From: Steinernema hermaphroditum
Taxonomy: Eukaryota; Nematoda; Chromadorea; Rhabditida; Steinernematidae
Length of the DNA stretch: 64,000 nt
Reading direction: 5' to 3'
NCBI GenBank assembly: GCA_030435675.1
Contig: CM059621.1
Span: 2,108,001-2,172,000, forward strand
Shown here: positions 1 through 10,751 of the stretch, in pieces
Layout of the letters: each line of letters begins with the position of its first letter
How positions within the stretch are numbered: position 1 is the first letter of the stretch
Made by a program: the position numbers and the translations under genes
The notes under the pieces: model-generated
Database searches by the model: none
Seen by the model: only the letters and a program-made list of their open reading frames with translations
Told to the model about the DNA's origin: nothing

Positions 1-302
1 GCCAATGGAAATGTTGACGGCTTTATGAAGCAGCCATGTCTAAAAGATACAGTTCTTGTGCCTTCCGGAGGATATGTGGTCTTAAGGTAAACAAAATGTT
101 AACAGTGCTCCGTTCTGTAATGACGGAATTTAGATTCCGAGCGGTTAACCCTGGATTATGGGTACACCATTGTCACAATCTATTTCACGAAGTCGGTGGG
201 ATGATGTACGCTGTAATGATCGGAAACATGTCCGAGATTCCTCCACCACCGGAAGGATTTCCCAGTAGCTGCGGCAGTTATAATCCACCAGATTTTGAGT
301 GA
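1..302 (+). CDS. Multicopper oxidase, C-terminal exons (partial)
   Basis: The last two exons of a laccase/ferroxidase-like multicopper oxidase, cut by the window edge. The penultimate exon runs from base 1 (frame 1) to 86, the intron is 87-133 (GT...AG), and the last exon is 134-302, ending in TGA. The joined peptide contains HCHNLFHEVGGM, the C-terminal copper signature of the family: the HCH bridges type 1 and trinuclear copper, and the Met ten residues after the Cys sits at the axial type 1 position. An FRAVNPGLW stretch precedes it, as is usual. A proline-rich tail of about 25 residues follows. These enzymes oxidise phenols, catechols or metal ions using O2 and are typically secreted or membrane-tethered. 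The substrate cannot be told from this fragment. The N-terminal three quarters lie outside the window. Confidence 0.9.
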
Positions 303-997
303 AAAGTGCTGGATTGCTTTCGACTTGACGTGACTTTATTTTATGAATCACAGGCATTACGGAAAAGGAATGATACGGAGTAGCAGAAAAGTAGAGGATG
401 CCTCTAGCTGCCGGTATTATCCCTGGCATGATCGGTTTGTATGTGCTTCAAAGGGATGGGTCCTCTGCCCCAAAAGGAGGTGGTGTCCTCAGAGCGACCT
501 TGAAGGTGACTTAGATGATGGTAGAGAAGCAGTCGACGGTGAAGCAGAGGTTCGCCAGGGCGGCCACCTGAAAAGGACTAGAAGGAGGGCCTTGGTGCAA
601 ACGACCAGTTGCGCGAGCTTCAGAAGTTCTCTTTCTCAAGGAAACTCACGCGGACGGGCAGCCCTTCATCTCCGAAGCACAAATGGTCCACTGGAGGGGC
701 GAGTAGCTTAAGGTACTTGTAAGTATTCCCTTTCGCCTGCCATCTATTCAGTTATTGTCTGTCCAGATGTTCATTGTCAGCTGCCATTTTGGTCTTTTTC
801 TTTCCTGATAACAACATCTCAACTACTTCCTTGTTCTCCTTTCGCAGGTTATTTTTGGATAGTCTAGTTAGCTAGTTGTATTTAGAAAGCTGTATGATAG
901 ATTTTCCATTCCAAGGCAATCCGATTCTTTAGTGAAATACTGTAAAGAAGCTATCAATGCACTTTTGTACCCCGGCAATCGTGTCTTAACCACTGAA
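303..997. other. No gene seen
   Basis: Only short unsupported reading frames occur here. No splice-consistent coding or recognised repeat was found. It is probably the 3' flank of the multicopper oxidase gene. Confidence 0.5.
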
Positions 998-1108
998 GCC
1001 AGCTGCTTATATGTGAACCACGATTCCACCCTATTTTCACGGGTCGCATTGTCCTCTAGGCACGTTAATTGAACATCTGTTCTTTTGATCACGTTTTGAC
1101 CTAAGATG
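998..1108. repeat. Direct repeat copy 1 (about 110 bp)
   Basis: Matches 1648-1768 in the same orientation. Both contain ACCACGATTC, then TTAATTGAACATCTGTT and TTTTGATCACGTTTTGA. The two copies bracket the RTE fragment and lie just upstream of the chemoreceptor at 1798. Confidence 0.75.
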
Positions 1109-1166
1109 ATATTTTCGGACTCTACGGTTTTTCAATTTTACGAATTTATTTACGAAATCTAACATA

Positions 1167-1512
1167 TTACATGTTGTCGCACCCCAAATCTAACCAACGC
1201 TGCTTGGCTTCTTCTTGTCCTCGGTGTCGCCATCGTTTGCTGCATAGTTTTTTCGTGAACTCATCACTCCATCGGGTCCTCGGTCTTCCGAGAGGCCTCT
1301 TCACGGGAGGGCGCCATTCCTCTAGTCGGCTTGACCATTTTTCCGGGCTTCCGTTCGCCATCTTCCAGGCGAAGTTCCATTTTCTTCTTCTTGCAGCTTC
1401 ATCGATGTCCTTCACCTTGGTCACGCCGCGGAGCCACTTGTTCGTTCTCCAGTCTAGCAGACGGACTCCGACCATTCGCCTCTCCATCCGTCGTTGAGCG
1501 GTTACGGTTTTC
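1167..1512 (-). mobile_element. RTE-type non-LTR retrotransposon, C-terminal fragment
   Basis: Minus-strand coding remnant of about 110 codons, ending in a stop at 1167-1169. It holds the C-terminal tail typical of RTE-clade reverse transcriptase proteins: QRRMERRMVGVRL, then TKVKDI, then basic ARRRKW, then KRPLGRPRTRWSDEF and a terminal W-rich segment. Reverse transcriptase and endonuclease domains are absent, so this is a 5'-truncated copy, as RTE elements often are. A more decayed relative lies at 55520-55695. Related to known RTE families by motif only; subfamily not assigned. Confidence 0.8.
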
Positions 1513-1647
1513 AGTTTCAGTTTCTTTCTTTTTTCAGTTTTTCATAAGTCTTTCTTTCCATCAAAGACGATACAGTTCTTTATTCATAAAGGGGTCACGA
1601 CTATTAACATCTGTAGCCTACCCGTCAATCCTATTCTTAATCCTATT

Positions 1648-1768
1648 CTGAAACCAGCTGCTGTTATGTAAACCACGATTCTGCCCTGTTTTAACGTTTC
1701 ACACTGTTGTCTGGGCACAAATATGTTAATTGAACATCTGTTGTTTTGATCACGTTTTGATGTAAGGT
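1648..1768. repeat. Direct repeat copy 2 (about 120 bp)
   Basis: Second copy of the repeat at 998-1108, with small indels. It ends 30 bp before the start codon of the chemoreceptor at 1798, so it could be part of that gene's 5' region that was duplicated. Confidence 0.75.
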
Positions 1769-1797
1769 GACCTATCTTTCATTCATATTTTTCATTC

Positions 1798-2784
1798 ATG
1801 TCTGGTCCTTATGAAATTCTCTACAATCGTTCTCTTGATGTCAGCGCTACTATTCACATTCCCGTAAAACTTTTTGTTATTCTGGTTATGGTTCGTCACA
1901 CGCCAGCGGATATGCGCTCGATGTCGATGTTTCTTCTTAACGGGATGCTATGGAACCTAGGCGCTAACCTCATCTTCACCTTTGTTCACTTGTATCCCAT
2001 GTATCCATCGACATGCTACCGAGCTGACGGCATCCTCAGCCACTTTGGATACAGCGAACTCTTTGGACATATCATGTTCTGTCTCGAATATTTCTGTGTC
2101 TTGAACTGCGCCGTTGCTTTAGTTTTTGTATTTCCGTATCGCTATCTGATCTTTTCGCATTCGGAAACGGTATCGAACGTCAGAACGCACTGGGTTGTTT
2201 TGTTCTGTGCTTCTATTCACATTGGTAGTGTGGCACTCTTCACTTTGTTGTACTTTCGGTGGACGGTCAACTATGCTGAATACCCGATACAAGATGAGCT
2301 TCCGGACAATGATCTCCTATTCTGCTTTAAGCCCTACGGTTTGGAGAAGAACATGCTTGTTCTGTTCTTTCTTGCCTTTACAGTAGTGGTAGCATTCGTT
2401 GCACTGACTTCTACTCTTCTGCTCTTTCGTGATATCCACCGGAAAGTAGGGCTCATGAACAAGAGTATCCTCGATAAGCACCGCCGTGTTTTGATAGCGC
2501 TGGTGATTGTCACCAGCGTTCCCGTTCTTTTCGGTGCTTTCCCGTTGATGATTGCTGTTGTTACGGCGTTTTTTCCGCATCTGCCATATGCTGAACCGAT
2601 TTGTTTGGTTTGCATTGTCACGTTGATCAACCACGGTGCTGTATATGCTATTGCGTTGGTCGTGGCTATTAAGCCATACCGTACTGCGTGCCGTGCTATT
2701 TTCGCTAATTTAATGCCCCGAAAGGTGACTTGTGTCGTTAATCTGTTGAGTACTACAGTTGTCCACAAATACAATGAAAGCTGA
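1798..2784 (+). CDS. Seven-transmembrane chemoreceptor, Str superfamily (Srh/Sri-like), intronless
   Basis: A single 328-residue open frame with seven hydrophobic segments at roughly residues 18-35, 45-65, 92-115, 128-150, 185-210, 225-255 and 260-285. Hallmarks of the nematode Srh/Sri/Str receptors are visible: a polar first loop, LYPMYPSTCYRADG in extracellular loop 1, a basic third cytoplasmic loop (DKHRRVLIA), and a final KPYR after TM7. Such receptors act in sensory cilia of chemosensory neurons and couple to G proteins. Members usually have several introns; this one has none, yet the frame is complete. AATAAA lies 16 bp after the stop codon. The start is the first ATG of the frame; no better upstream choice was seen. 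The subfamily (Srh versus Sri) is tentative. Confidence 0.85.
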   Translation: MSGPYEILYNRSLDVSATIHIPVKLFVILVMVRHTPADMRSMSMFLLNGMLWNLGANLIFTFVHLYPMYPSTCYRADGILSHFGYSELFGHIMFCLEYFCVLNCAVALVFVFPYRYLIFSHSETVSNVRTHWVVLFCASIHIGSVALFTLLYFRWTVNYAEYPIQDELPDNDLLFCFKPYGLEKNMLVLFFLAFTVVVAFVALTSTLLLFRDIHRKVGLMNKSILDKHRRVLIALVIVTSVPVLFGAFPLMIAVVTAFFPHLPYAEPICLVCIVTLINHGAVYAIALVVAIKPYRTACRAIFANLMPRKVTCVVNLLSTTVVHKYNES

Positions 2785-2842
2785 GTTAGTTCTGTGAATA
2801 AATGTACAACAATCTACTTTGAAAATGCGGAGACGTTTACAC

Positions 2843-2898
2843 TAGGGATGCACCGGATCGAAAAGAAACCTGCACCAGAACCGGAACCGGCATCCCTA
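2843..2898. mobile_element. Very short hAT-like MITE (56 bp) with 8-bp target duplication
   Basis: Inverted ends TAGGGATGC and GCATCCCTA enclose CCGGA/ACCGG-rich DNA. The flanks GTTTACAC (2835-2842) and GTTCACAC (2899-2906) match at 7 of 8 positions, the target-site size made by hAT transposases. No coding capacity. A similar GGATGCACCGGAACGG end occurs at 63277. Confidence 0.6.
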
Positions 2899-3932
2899 GT
2901 TCACACATTTCACACATTATGTGGTTCGGACGACCGATAAAGCTTGTATGCGCCTGATCCGAAGGCTGCCCGCTTACGCTTGCTACCGGGGTTTCTAGTA
3001 GAATCCGGGAGGCTCGCCGTACCGAACAGGGCCTCTTCAGCACGTAGAAGATGATCCGCCTTTCGTTGCCACGCGGGTGATTCCTTCCGAACCGAGTCGC
3101 GTGCAGCGACAACCGAGGACTAGATAACGTTGCACGGCTGAAGGCCAGAAAAAGCCAACTTAATGACAAATTTGAATGGCGCATATGTTGTGTGACAGAT
3201 GGTCGAATCGGCTAACAAGACTATTACGTTTCAAGTTTTATTTCGTAAATCAAAAGCAATACGCCGTGCAACACATCTATTTTGCCTTAAGAAAGAACAA
3301 AAATCGCACTGTAGTCGGTGGTATCCTTCTTTTCTCGTCACAGAGCATGAGTAGAACACAGCGATCTCATCGGTATGCGCGGGCTACGGAGAGGTGATAA
3401 GGCTGATTCTGGTTGACGCGTAGCACATCGAACGGAGAGATCCCATCATCTGCTCGACTGGCGGCTGGCCTTTTGAGCTTGGCGGCAAGGGCGAGGAGTC
3501 GAATCCGGTGTAGGCGCGTTTTTTGAGTGCAACTGATAAAGTGAATTTCCATCATCGGTGTAGCTGGACACGCACACATTGGAGTTCCAGCGCTTCTTCG
3601 GCTTGGCGGCGCGGGTAATCGAACGACGATAAAGGCGAAGTAGATAGAATCATTGAGTGAAATATGAAAGGCCAAGAACGATCACTCAACTTATTCGAAT
3701 GAACGAAAGAGCGATTGGATGAACCAACCGATCGCTGGAAACACAAATGAAAGACCCCGACTCTGATACATTGGTGTGAGCAATGGTTTGTCGACCAGGT
3801 TCAACCGTTCCTTCTGGCTCATTTCCTTCTCTCTATACAGGCAACCACGTTTTTGCAGAAAATTATTAATGACATTTACACCTTATGCTACAAGTTACAC
3901 GCTACAAATTATAAAGTACAAATACAAAGGAT
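2899..3932. other. No gene seen
   Basis: Intergenic DNA between two chemoreceptor genes. Short frames exist on both strands, but none has family motifs or splice support. Confidence 0.5.
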
Positions 3933-5100
3933 TTAGTGGACAGTAATAACTGAAGGTCTGCTGTTTGCTACTCGTCCTTTCACTTTAAGCTTACACGAAA
4001 CTACCATTGAAATGTGTTCACGGAAAGCGTCCCGGTAGAGTTGGCTACACCACATGTAGACGTAAAAGGGTTGTGAATCACAGATCACAGCTGGAAGAAC
4101 CTAAAAATTGGCGTATAATGCACCAAAATCAAAAAAAAACTTACAGCATAAGTCTCAATATCGGCAGCCATTTCCCCACCGAGATCGAAAACACTCGATA
4201 GCTTAATCATCAATGTCGTAACGCAAGCGGTTGACAGGAAGACAGCTGTCATCACTGCGCAAGATTTACTTAGTTTTCGCTGATTTTGAAACAGCTTTTG
4301 CTCATAGCCGGATATACTTTTTATTCTATGGCCTGAAAGAGGTACTCTTAATAATCATAACTTGCACTAGCTCTTACTGCGTACGAGCATCGCCAGTATA
4401 GCGGCAACCGAAAGTATAAGTGTAAAGATGTTTATGGTGACAGACCAGATATTCCAGATATTCGCCACAGCAGGACCATAGGCCAGCGGTGGATTGCACG
4501 CTACAATAGGTTCATTCTCCAGATTGAACGCTGCATATGTGATGAAGAACGTTCCTGAGATAAGGCCGGGAATGCAGCAGAAAACGATGTATCGATGGAA
4601 GCGGAACTTCGTATATCTAAAGTATTGTATTCATGATTAGAATACCGGAATGAGTCACTGAAGACGTGCATAAATATTGTTGAGAAGTCCGATGTTAGAT
4701 GCGTCTTTTGAAGCATCATGAACAACGTCTGCTCACCTTAATGGAACCGTTAGCGCGAGAAGTCGATCAAAAACCATAGCGCACATGATTGTCGTTTGCA
4801 TTTTTATCATAAAAAGATAGGGACTGATCATCCAAAAGCACTGGATACGGTGGACTTGAACCCCGGTAATCATTCGAGTAGCATTTTGCCATTCAAATGT
4901 AATGGAGATCAGATCGGCAAGAGCAAGGATGCCAACAAGCACACCTAAAATTTGAAATATTTCTTCTCTTGGCCCTTGGACATACCTGACTTGGATCTTG
5001 GCTTTATGCGCCAAATAGCTACCAAAATATTGGCATTGCCAAATGCGCCAATAGCACCGATGACATAGATAAGAATAGCAGTCAGTTCGAAGGCTCTCAT
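3933..5100 (-). CDS. srsx-type chemoreceptor (copy A), intact
   Basis: Five exons on the minus strand: 5100-4986, 4944-4737, 4616-4378, 4332-4145, 4100-3933. All four introns are GT-AG and phases agree, giving 305 residues. Features of serpentine receptor class SX are clear: TM1 IGAFGN, TM2-TM3 region with EWQNATR and ECFW-like QCFW, MQTTIMCAMVFDRLLAL in TM3, the loop-2 motif ACNPPLAYG, the basic intracellular loop 3 followed by LSKSCAVM, and YVYMWCSQLYRDAF after TM7. The role is inferred as a G-protein-coupled sensory receptor. Exon lengths 115/208/239/188 are the same as in copy B, which supports the model. The start was chosen as MRAFELT because it gives the same exon 1 length as the paralogues; an in-frame ATG further upstream is possible. 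Confidence 0.85.
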
Positions 5101-7048
5101 ACCTGGAATAAGAGACAAATAGAGGGAAGACGCCATAGGACGAGATGTAAAGTGAGAAACATGAACATCAAAAGCAGGCAAAGGTGCAGATCGAACTTAA
5201 TTAGCGCTACCTGAAAACAACGTAATGTTGTATTCTTTGTGTGAAATTTTGCTTTTCGACATACTTGTCGATGTGCAGACGCAATCGCGATTGTATTATG
5301 GTCGTTTCGTAAGCAATTACCTCGTTATTCCCCTCAGTTCTAGGAACTGTATCTCGAAAGAAAGAAGAGTGCGCTCTAATGACATAATGACCGAGATGTT
5401 ATATAAACAAGGTAGGAGAATGTTATGAAGACGTCGAAGATAAAAGAGTTCAATACAAGTTAATGCTACAAGTGACATCTTAAAGAGCAGTACTGACGGG
5501 CTTATAGAGTCTAATGTAAGTACTAAGACCGAAAATGAATACGATCGAAGCTCAGGTTCTCCCTTTGATAGAAAGTTTAACAAACTGGCAAAACTGTCGA
5601 AGAAGAAATCACTCACCCACTTGTTCTCTGAGAAGCATCAAGCAGCACAACCCACTCAATTTGCAGGGACAACAAAAAGTTAGCGAATTTAGGCTTGCAT
5701 CAGGAAGCGACTCTCACGAACTTATGCAAAACATGGTTGAAAATAGAACAACAACATGATGCAGTTAACGTTGATCAGCTGAACCCTACGATTTTATGCC
5801 AGCCATGTAAACAAGCAGTCGCATAACGAAGTGTAGGTTCCGAAATTGTACCATGTTCGGGTTAGGACCAGGATTGGCATTCAAGTTAAAAAGCGTTGAG
5901 CAGTCGAATCGGGACGACTCGCCAACCTCGGGCTCGGGCTCGAGTGCTAAGCTTAGTTATCCTTACAACAAAGTTGTGCTGTACTGAAGCACTAGTGGAA
6001 ACATGCAACCTTACCTGTAAACATTGGAGTGTTTTCAACGTTGATGAACTTTTTCCCCTATGTCGATGTTTATCAGTGCGTGAGAGTTATGGCTGTACGT
6101 TGACCTATACTATACTCGCACGAAGACCATGCGAACTACACACCTTGTTGCTCAATGAACTGAATAGAACATGGAAAGTTAGCAGCTGACAAGAATAGCT
6201 AGTAACGCCCCCATTTCGAGGTTTCCGGTGCTAAATTGAAATGGCCGTCAGCAAAACACTGTAAAAATCCGAAGAACTGTAGTTTTCGTGGACTCGCTAT
6301 ATAAATAAACTTATACTAACGTGGAGGACGCCAAAGTGAGTAAGAGAAAAGAAGCATGTATTCATGATTCGGGTCCCTTGGTTACCGCATAGCGCTGATT
6401 GAGAATCTACGAGCAGCATGCCAATTTTTGAACGAATTTCGCATATGAGTCCATCTCCGTAGGACGCATTGATCTATTTCCAAATTTTTGAAGTTTAAAA
6501 AGGGACCATATCGTTATCACCAACGCTTCCCGACGAGCCAAATATATTTAAAGAATATCTTGGAGTCGGATCGTGAACTGCTCGTGCCCGGCGATGTACG
6601 CGTTTAAACTAAAACAACAGCTTGAGGGATACGTCGTTACTTAGGTGACCATCCATGTCGAGACAAGGCAGAAATAGACGGGATTTGGGTATGGCGAACA
6701 TAACATGATAGCGCAATGTGATAAAGAAAACAACGACTTGGGCCGAGCGAGACAAAGCTATAGCAATGAAAATGATACACTGAAATAATACGATTCATAA
6801 TACTACGTTACTCTTGCTCTTAGTGACGTATTTGTCCTGCTTTTCGTACCGTTGAAAAGTATTACACATGGCTTAACACGCAAAATGTGACGGTGGAACT
6901 AGAGCTGCTCGTCGAATCAGTATATGTTATTATGTGGAATCAGTCAACCAATTGTACTGCACTAGAAGAATAATGTTAGCAATGAAACACCTTTGCAGAT
7001 TCGACTATTGGAAGGTCTAAAGCGTTCATGTTGAAATTGATACCACAT
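5101..7048. other. No gene seen
   Basis: About 1.9 kb between srsx copies A and B. Short frames only, without receptor motifs. No inverted or tandem repeat of note was seen by eye. Confidence 0.45.
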
Positions 7049-8184
7049 TTAATGCACTGTAAACACAGAGGGTCTACTCGACACAACTAAATTAGATGAT
7101 TTTAACGGTGAACGGATGAAGAGAACAGCTGCAAGTTGTTGTTTAAACGCATCACGATAGAGTTTGCTGCACCAAAAATAGACGTAGTACGGTTGCGAAT
7201 ATGAGATCATGGCTGGAAGAACCTGAAATCCGTGTTCATTCGCACACCTTGTGCCGTAATACTTACGGCGTTGGTCTCTATACTAGCTGCCACTTCCTCG
7301 CTAAACTGAAACATCCTCGTGCTTTGAATCATTACATGCGTAACACAAATAGTCGATAAGAAGACGACTAGCATCACTGCACAGGACTTGCTCAACCTTT
7401 TCTGATTTTGGAAAACTTTCATTTCATATCCTGTAACGTTTCGTATTTTTCGACCTGAAACATAACGAAAATACAAGCGCTCCATGGATTGTCTTCTACC
7501 TTTTAGGATCATTGCGATCAGAGCCGTAACTGAGAACACAAAGGTGAGAATGTTTATAGCCACAGACCAGATATTCCAAACGCTGCCAACGTGATCGCCA
7601 TAGGCTAGCGGTGGATTACAGGCGGGAATGGGTTTGTGCGTGAGGTTAGAAGCACCGTATGCGATGAAGAATGTGCCGGAAACGATGCCTGGTATGCAGC
7701 AGGCTATCACGTAGTTAGTGACACGAATCTTGGCGTACCTGAAAATGCCATGGTCATGTTCATAATGAGGATAAGGGTAGTGATAGGATGACCTTTTCTG
7801 ATACACTTCAACTAACTTACTTTAAAGGAAAAGTAAACGCAAAGAGTCGATCGAAAGCCATAGCGCACATAATCGTCGTTTGCATCTTAATCATAAACAG
7901 ATAGGGGCTAATCGCCCAGAAGCATTCAAAGCGATAACTTTGAACGCCTGTAATCATTCTTGTAGCATTCTGCCATTCTGAGACGATGCAGAACAGATCA
8001 CCAGAAGCTAACAGTCCCACGAGAACACCTGAATTTGCATTACGTAAACGAAAGCTAACTGGATCTTACTTGACTTCAGACGTGGCTTCATTCTCCAAAT
8101 CGCTATTAGGATGTTAATATTGCCAAAGGCCCCGAAGGCTCCAATAATGTAAATGAGTAATGATGTCACTTGAAAGCTACTCAT
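7049..8184 (-). CDS. srsx-type chemoreceptor (copy B), intact
   Basis: Five exons on the minus strand: 8184-8070, 8028-7821, 7738-7500, 7454-7267, 7222-7049, with consistent phases, coding 307 residues. Class SX motifs are present: IGAFGAFGNINI in TM1, EWQNATR, ECFWAISPYLFM, FDRLFAF at the end of TM3, ACNPPLAYG in extracellular loop 2, LSKSCAVM before TM6, and YSQPYYVYFWCSKLYRDAF at the C-terminal end of TM7. The start ATG at 8184 reproduces the family exon 1 length; another ATG 36 bp upstream is in frame. Exon 3 contains GTTAGAAG at 7645-7652, the unoccupied version of the site where a hAT element sits in the broken copy at 10.75-12.25 kb. Confidence 0.88.
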
Positions 8185-9600
8185 CACTAAAAGGGAAAGA
8201 ATGATGTTATGTTCGACCAAGTAGAAAGTTGAGGAACAACGTTGATAACGTCGTTAGTTCAACAGGGAGGTCACTCTACTAAAAAATACACGAAAACACC
8301 TTTTTCTTCATACGCAAAACGCATTTTCTACTTGACCGAATTGAACATTAATGAATGCAAAGGAAGTTTTACACAGACAGTATGTTGAAAAATACAAAAA
8401 ATTCACAACAATACGTTTATTTTACGGTCGGCTGATTGCGTGCTCATTAAAACCAAGTAGAGCCCACAAACACGCACGAGCTTCTAAATTGAGTGTCCTT
8501 TGGCAACGCCTAATTATGTCCAGGAAAAGCTATAATTCAGTATCAGGTCGGTCACAAATGTTCACGTTCAACGGAAACCATCAAAGTGCTGGATGCTGTC
8601 GTAATCAGAAACTGTGATCTGAAGCCACTTTGTTTCTTGTTTGTTATTTGTTTCTCTGTTTCTACCCGAAACCTTTGACACCATGCAAAAATCGGTATCC
8701 ATGTTCTTAAATAACACGCCACCACAATACTATAGCTTTGTTATTGACTGATTTGCTCTGACCTATTTCAAAGGTGGACTAAATTATTGCAAAATCTTGT
8801 TATCAGATCTTGTACGTGGGTTGCATATCTACCTGAAGTTCCACGTTTTCCCGACAAACCTTGTTAAAACGATTCAGACAACCCAGTAATGCAATGAAAC
8901 CGAGAATTGAAAGCTTTGTTTTCTGGTTGAATAAGATATAATACTATACTCGGACATGCTGTTACAGGAGTCTGGATATCCAGTGAGGTACTGAAGAAAA
9001 TGCCTATTATAAAAAACGATCAGGTGTTCTCACCAGAAGCTACATGGTAAGAAAGGAGAAACAACTGCTGGTAAATAGAACTGGTGCTTTCATTACATCA
9101 AAGCTGATTTAAACTGTTAAGTTTGATGGCACGAAACGAAGTTGGGTATGAAATGCCGCAGAAAAGTCACATGTACTCAGCCTGAGCTTCGTTCACAAAA
9201 GTGACCTCAATATTTTATGCTTTAAAAATATATTTCATCACACAGTTCATGCACACCTGCGTCGAAACGAGGTTCGGAGATGTAAGCACATTTGTGAGAT
9301 GATGGTTCCCAAATGGCGGTTTTGAACCTTTTGATCATCCTCTTTTCATGCCCATCTAGGATTTTTCTGTGGATTCTTCTATTTAGTTTTTTACGTGGAT
9401 TGGACATCAGTATAGTTGAGACACGGAATACGACGGAGAGCCACACACGCAACCCTGTAATAAATACTCAGAACTCGCCGTAGTATGTCTTCATAAATTT
9501 AGAAAACATCTCAATTGCCATTGTGGGAATTGAGTACATGAGTGATGGGGCATCGAACATCGCATAATACCTTTGTAATAGTCCATAGTTTGGAATAACA
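7400..9600. repeat. Tandem segmental duplication, unit 1
   Basis: Contains srsx copy B from exon 4 upstream plus about 1.4 kb of 5' flanking DNA. The flank matches 12250-13525 in the same order and orientation; for example ACACGAAAACACCTTTT near 8290 and 12350, CAGTATCAGGTCGGTCACAAA near 8540 and 12600, and TTTGTAATAGTCCATAGTTTGG near 9570 and 13510. The flank itself shows no gene. Confidence 0.8.
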
Positions 9601-10014
9601 CATGATCAATTAATGAGGACTATAGGGTATTCGACCTAACTACAATGTCGAGTGATTCACCTCTCACTAAAAAGTCGAAGTGAGATATGACGGCAAGAAG
9701 ATCCTACATACTCAAATGGTGGTTATACATGGGTGTAACTTCGTGTAAACTTATGAGATTGCAAAATAAATCAGTAAATCGATAGCAAAAGATTACTGTA
9801 ATTTAGCACATTAACAGCAGTGAACAATGACGAAACGGAACGTGTGAAATCGAACACGTGGGTGATGCTAGAGGTGCGAGTGAGTTAAGTAGAATTTAGC
9901 GAAGATAATTATATTTTCAAACGGCAGGCTGAGCAATGCTACGGTTCAGAGCGAATGCACGTTTATAAGATCACGGTCATGACATTATGAGAAATATATG
10001 AATGTAAGATTTCC
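9601..10014. other. No gene seen
   Basis: AT-rich DNA between the first duplication unit and a dispersed repeat. No coding or repeat signal was recognised. Confidence 0.45.
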
Positions 10015-10750
10015 TGTAACAAGGGAACCCTAAGACGCGGACCTTCGGGGGTGCCGGCTCAGTTTAGAACTACTGAGCTATTGTGTGGAGAGCTCACCAC
10101 TTTATTCAGAGTCCTAAAGTCATTTTATTGAATTCAAAAGGTCGCTATTGAAACACCAAACTTGCAAGGAACACTTCTCTGTGACCATTGGTCCAAAATG
10201 GTTTCGATGACACCTTTGATGACACCAAGCAAGCCCTCGAATTTTGAGTGGATATAAGCTTGAACAAAATGATGGGGAAGCCAAGCTATTAATGTTTAAC
10301 CCATTAGAACAGGTGGACTAACACGGTCAACATCGCAAGCGTCTGACTTTTTCTTAGATGTTTTAAGGTCAATAAATTGATTACTCTTCAAGTCACAAAT
10401 TGCAAGGCTCAATTTTGTGTTTGAGAGAGGAGAAATTTATTTTTCATTAGGACAATGAACGTATAGTATCAGCGGATGAAAAAACAGACATTTAACAGAT
10501 TTTTCGGTTAGCGAATGCGGGGGAATGTTTTCGAATGACCTGCTTGCTGTCGTAATTATTGCGCATGTTGTATTGCTATGCGTGTTTAACTTGAACTGTG
10601 GTGTGCTATTGTATCAACCGGCGTCCTCTTCTCGCAGTGTTCACTGGGCGCTTTGAGAAATCACGTACGTGAAAGCATGGTGCGGATGCGAACAAGATTC
10701 GATGGTGGGGGTGCGTTTTTCGACCAATCATCTACCATAATACACACTTA
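10015..10750. repeat. Dispersed repeat copy (about 730 bp)
   Basis: Matches 14700-15510 in the same orientation with indels. Shared landmarks are GCGGACCTTCGGG, CAGTTTAGAACT, AAAGGTCGCTATTG, AAGCCAAGCTATTAATGTTTAA, GTATCAGCGGATGA and the end ATCTACCATAATACA. This copy abuts, and appears to truncate, exon 4 of the broken srsx copy. No coding domain was recognised, so the class is unknown. Confidence 0.75.
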
Positions 10751-10751
10751 C

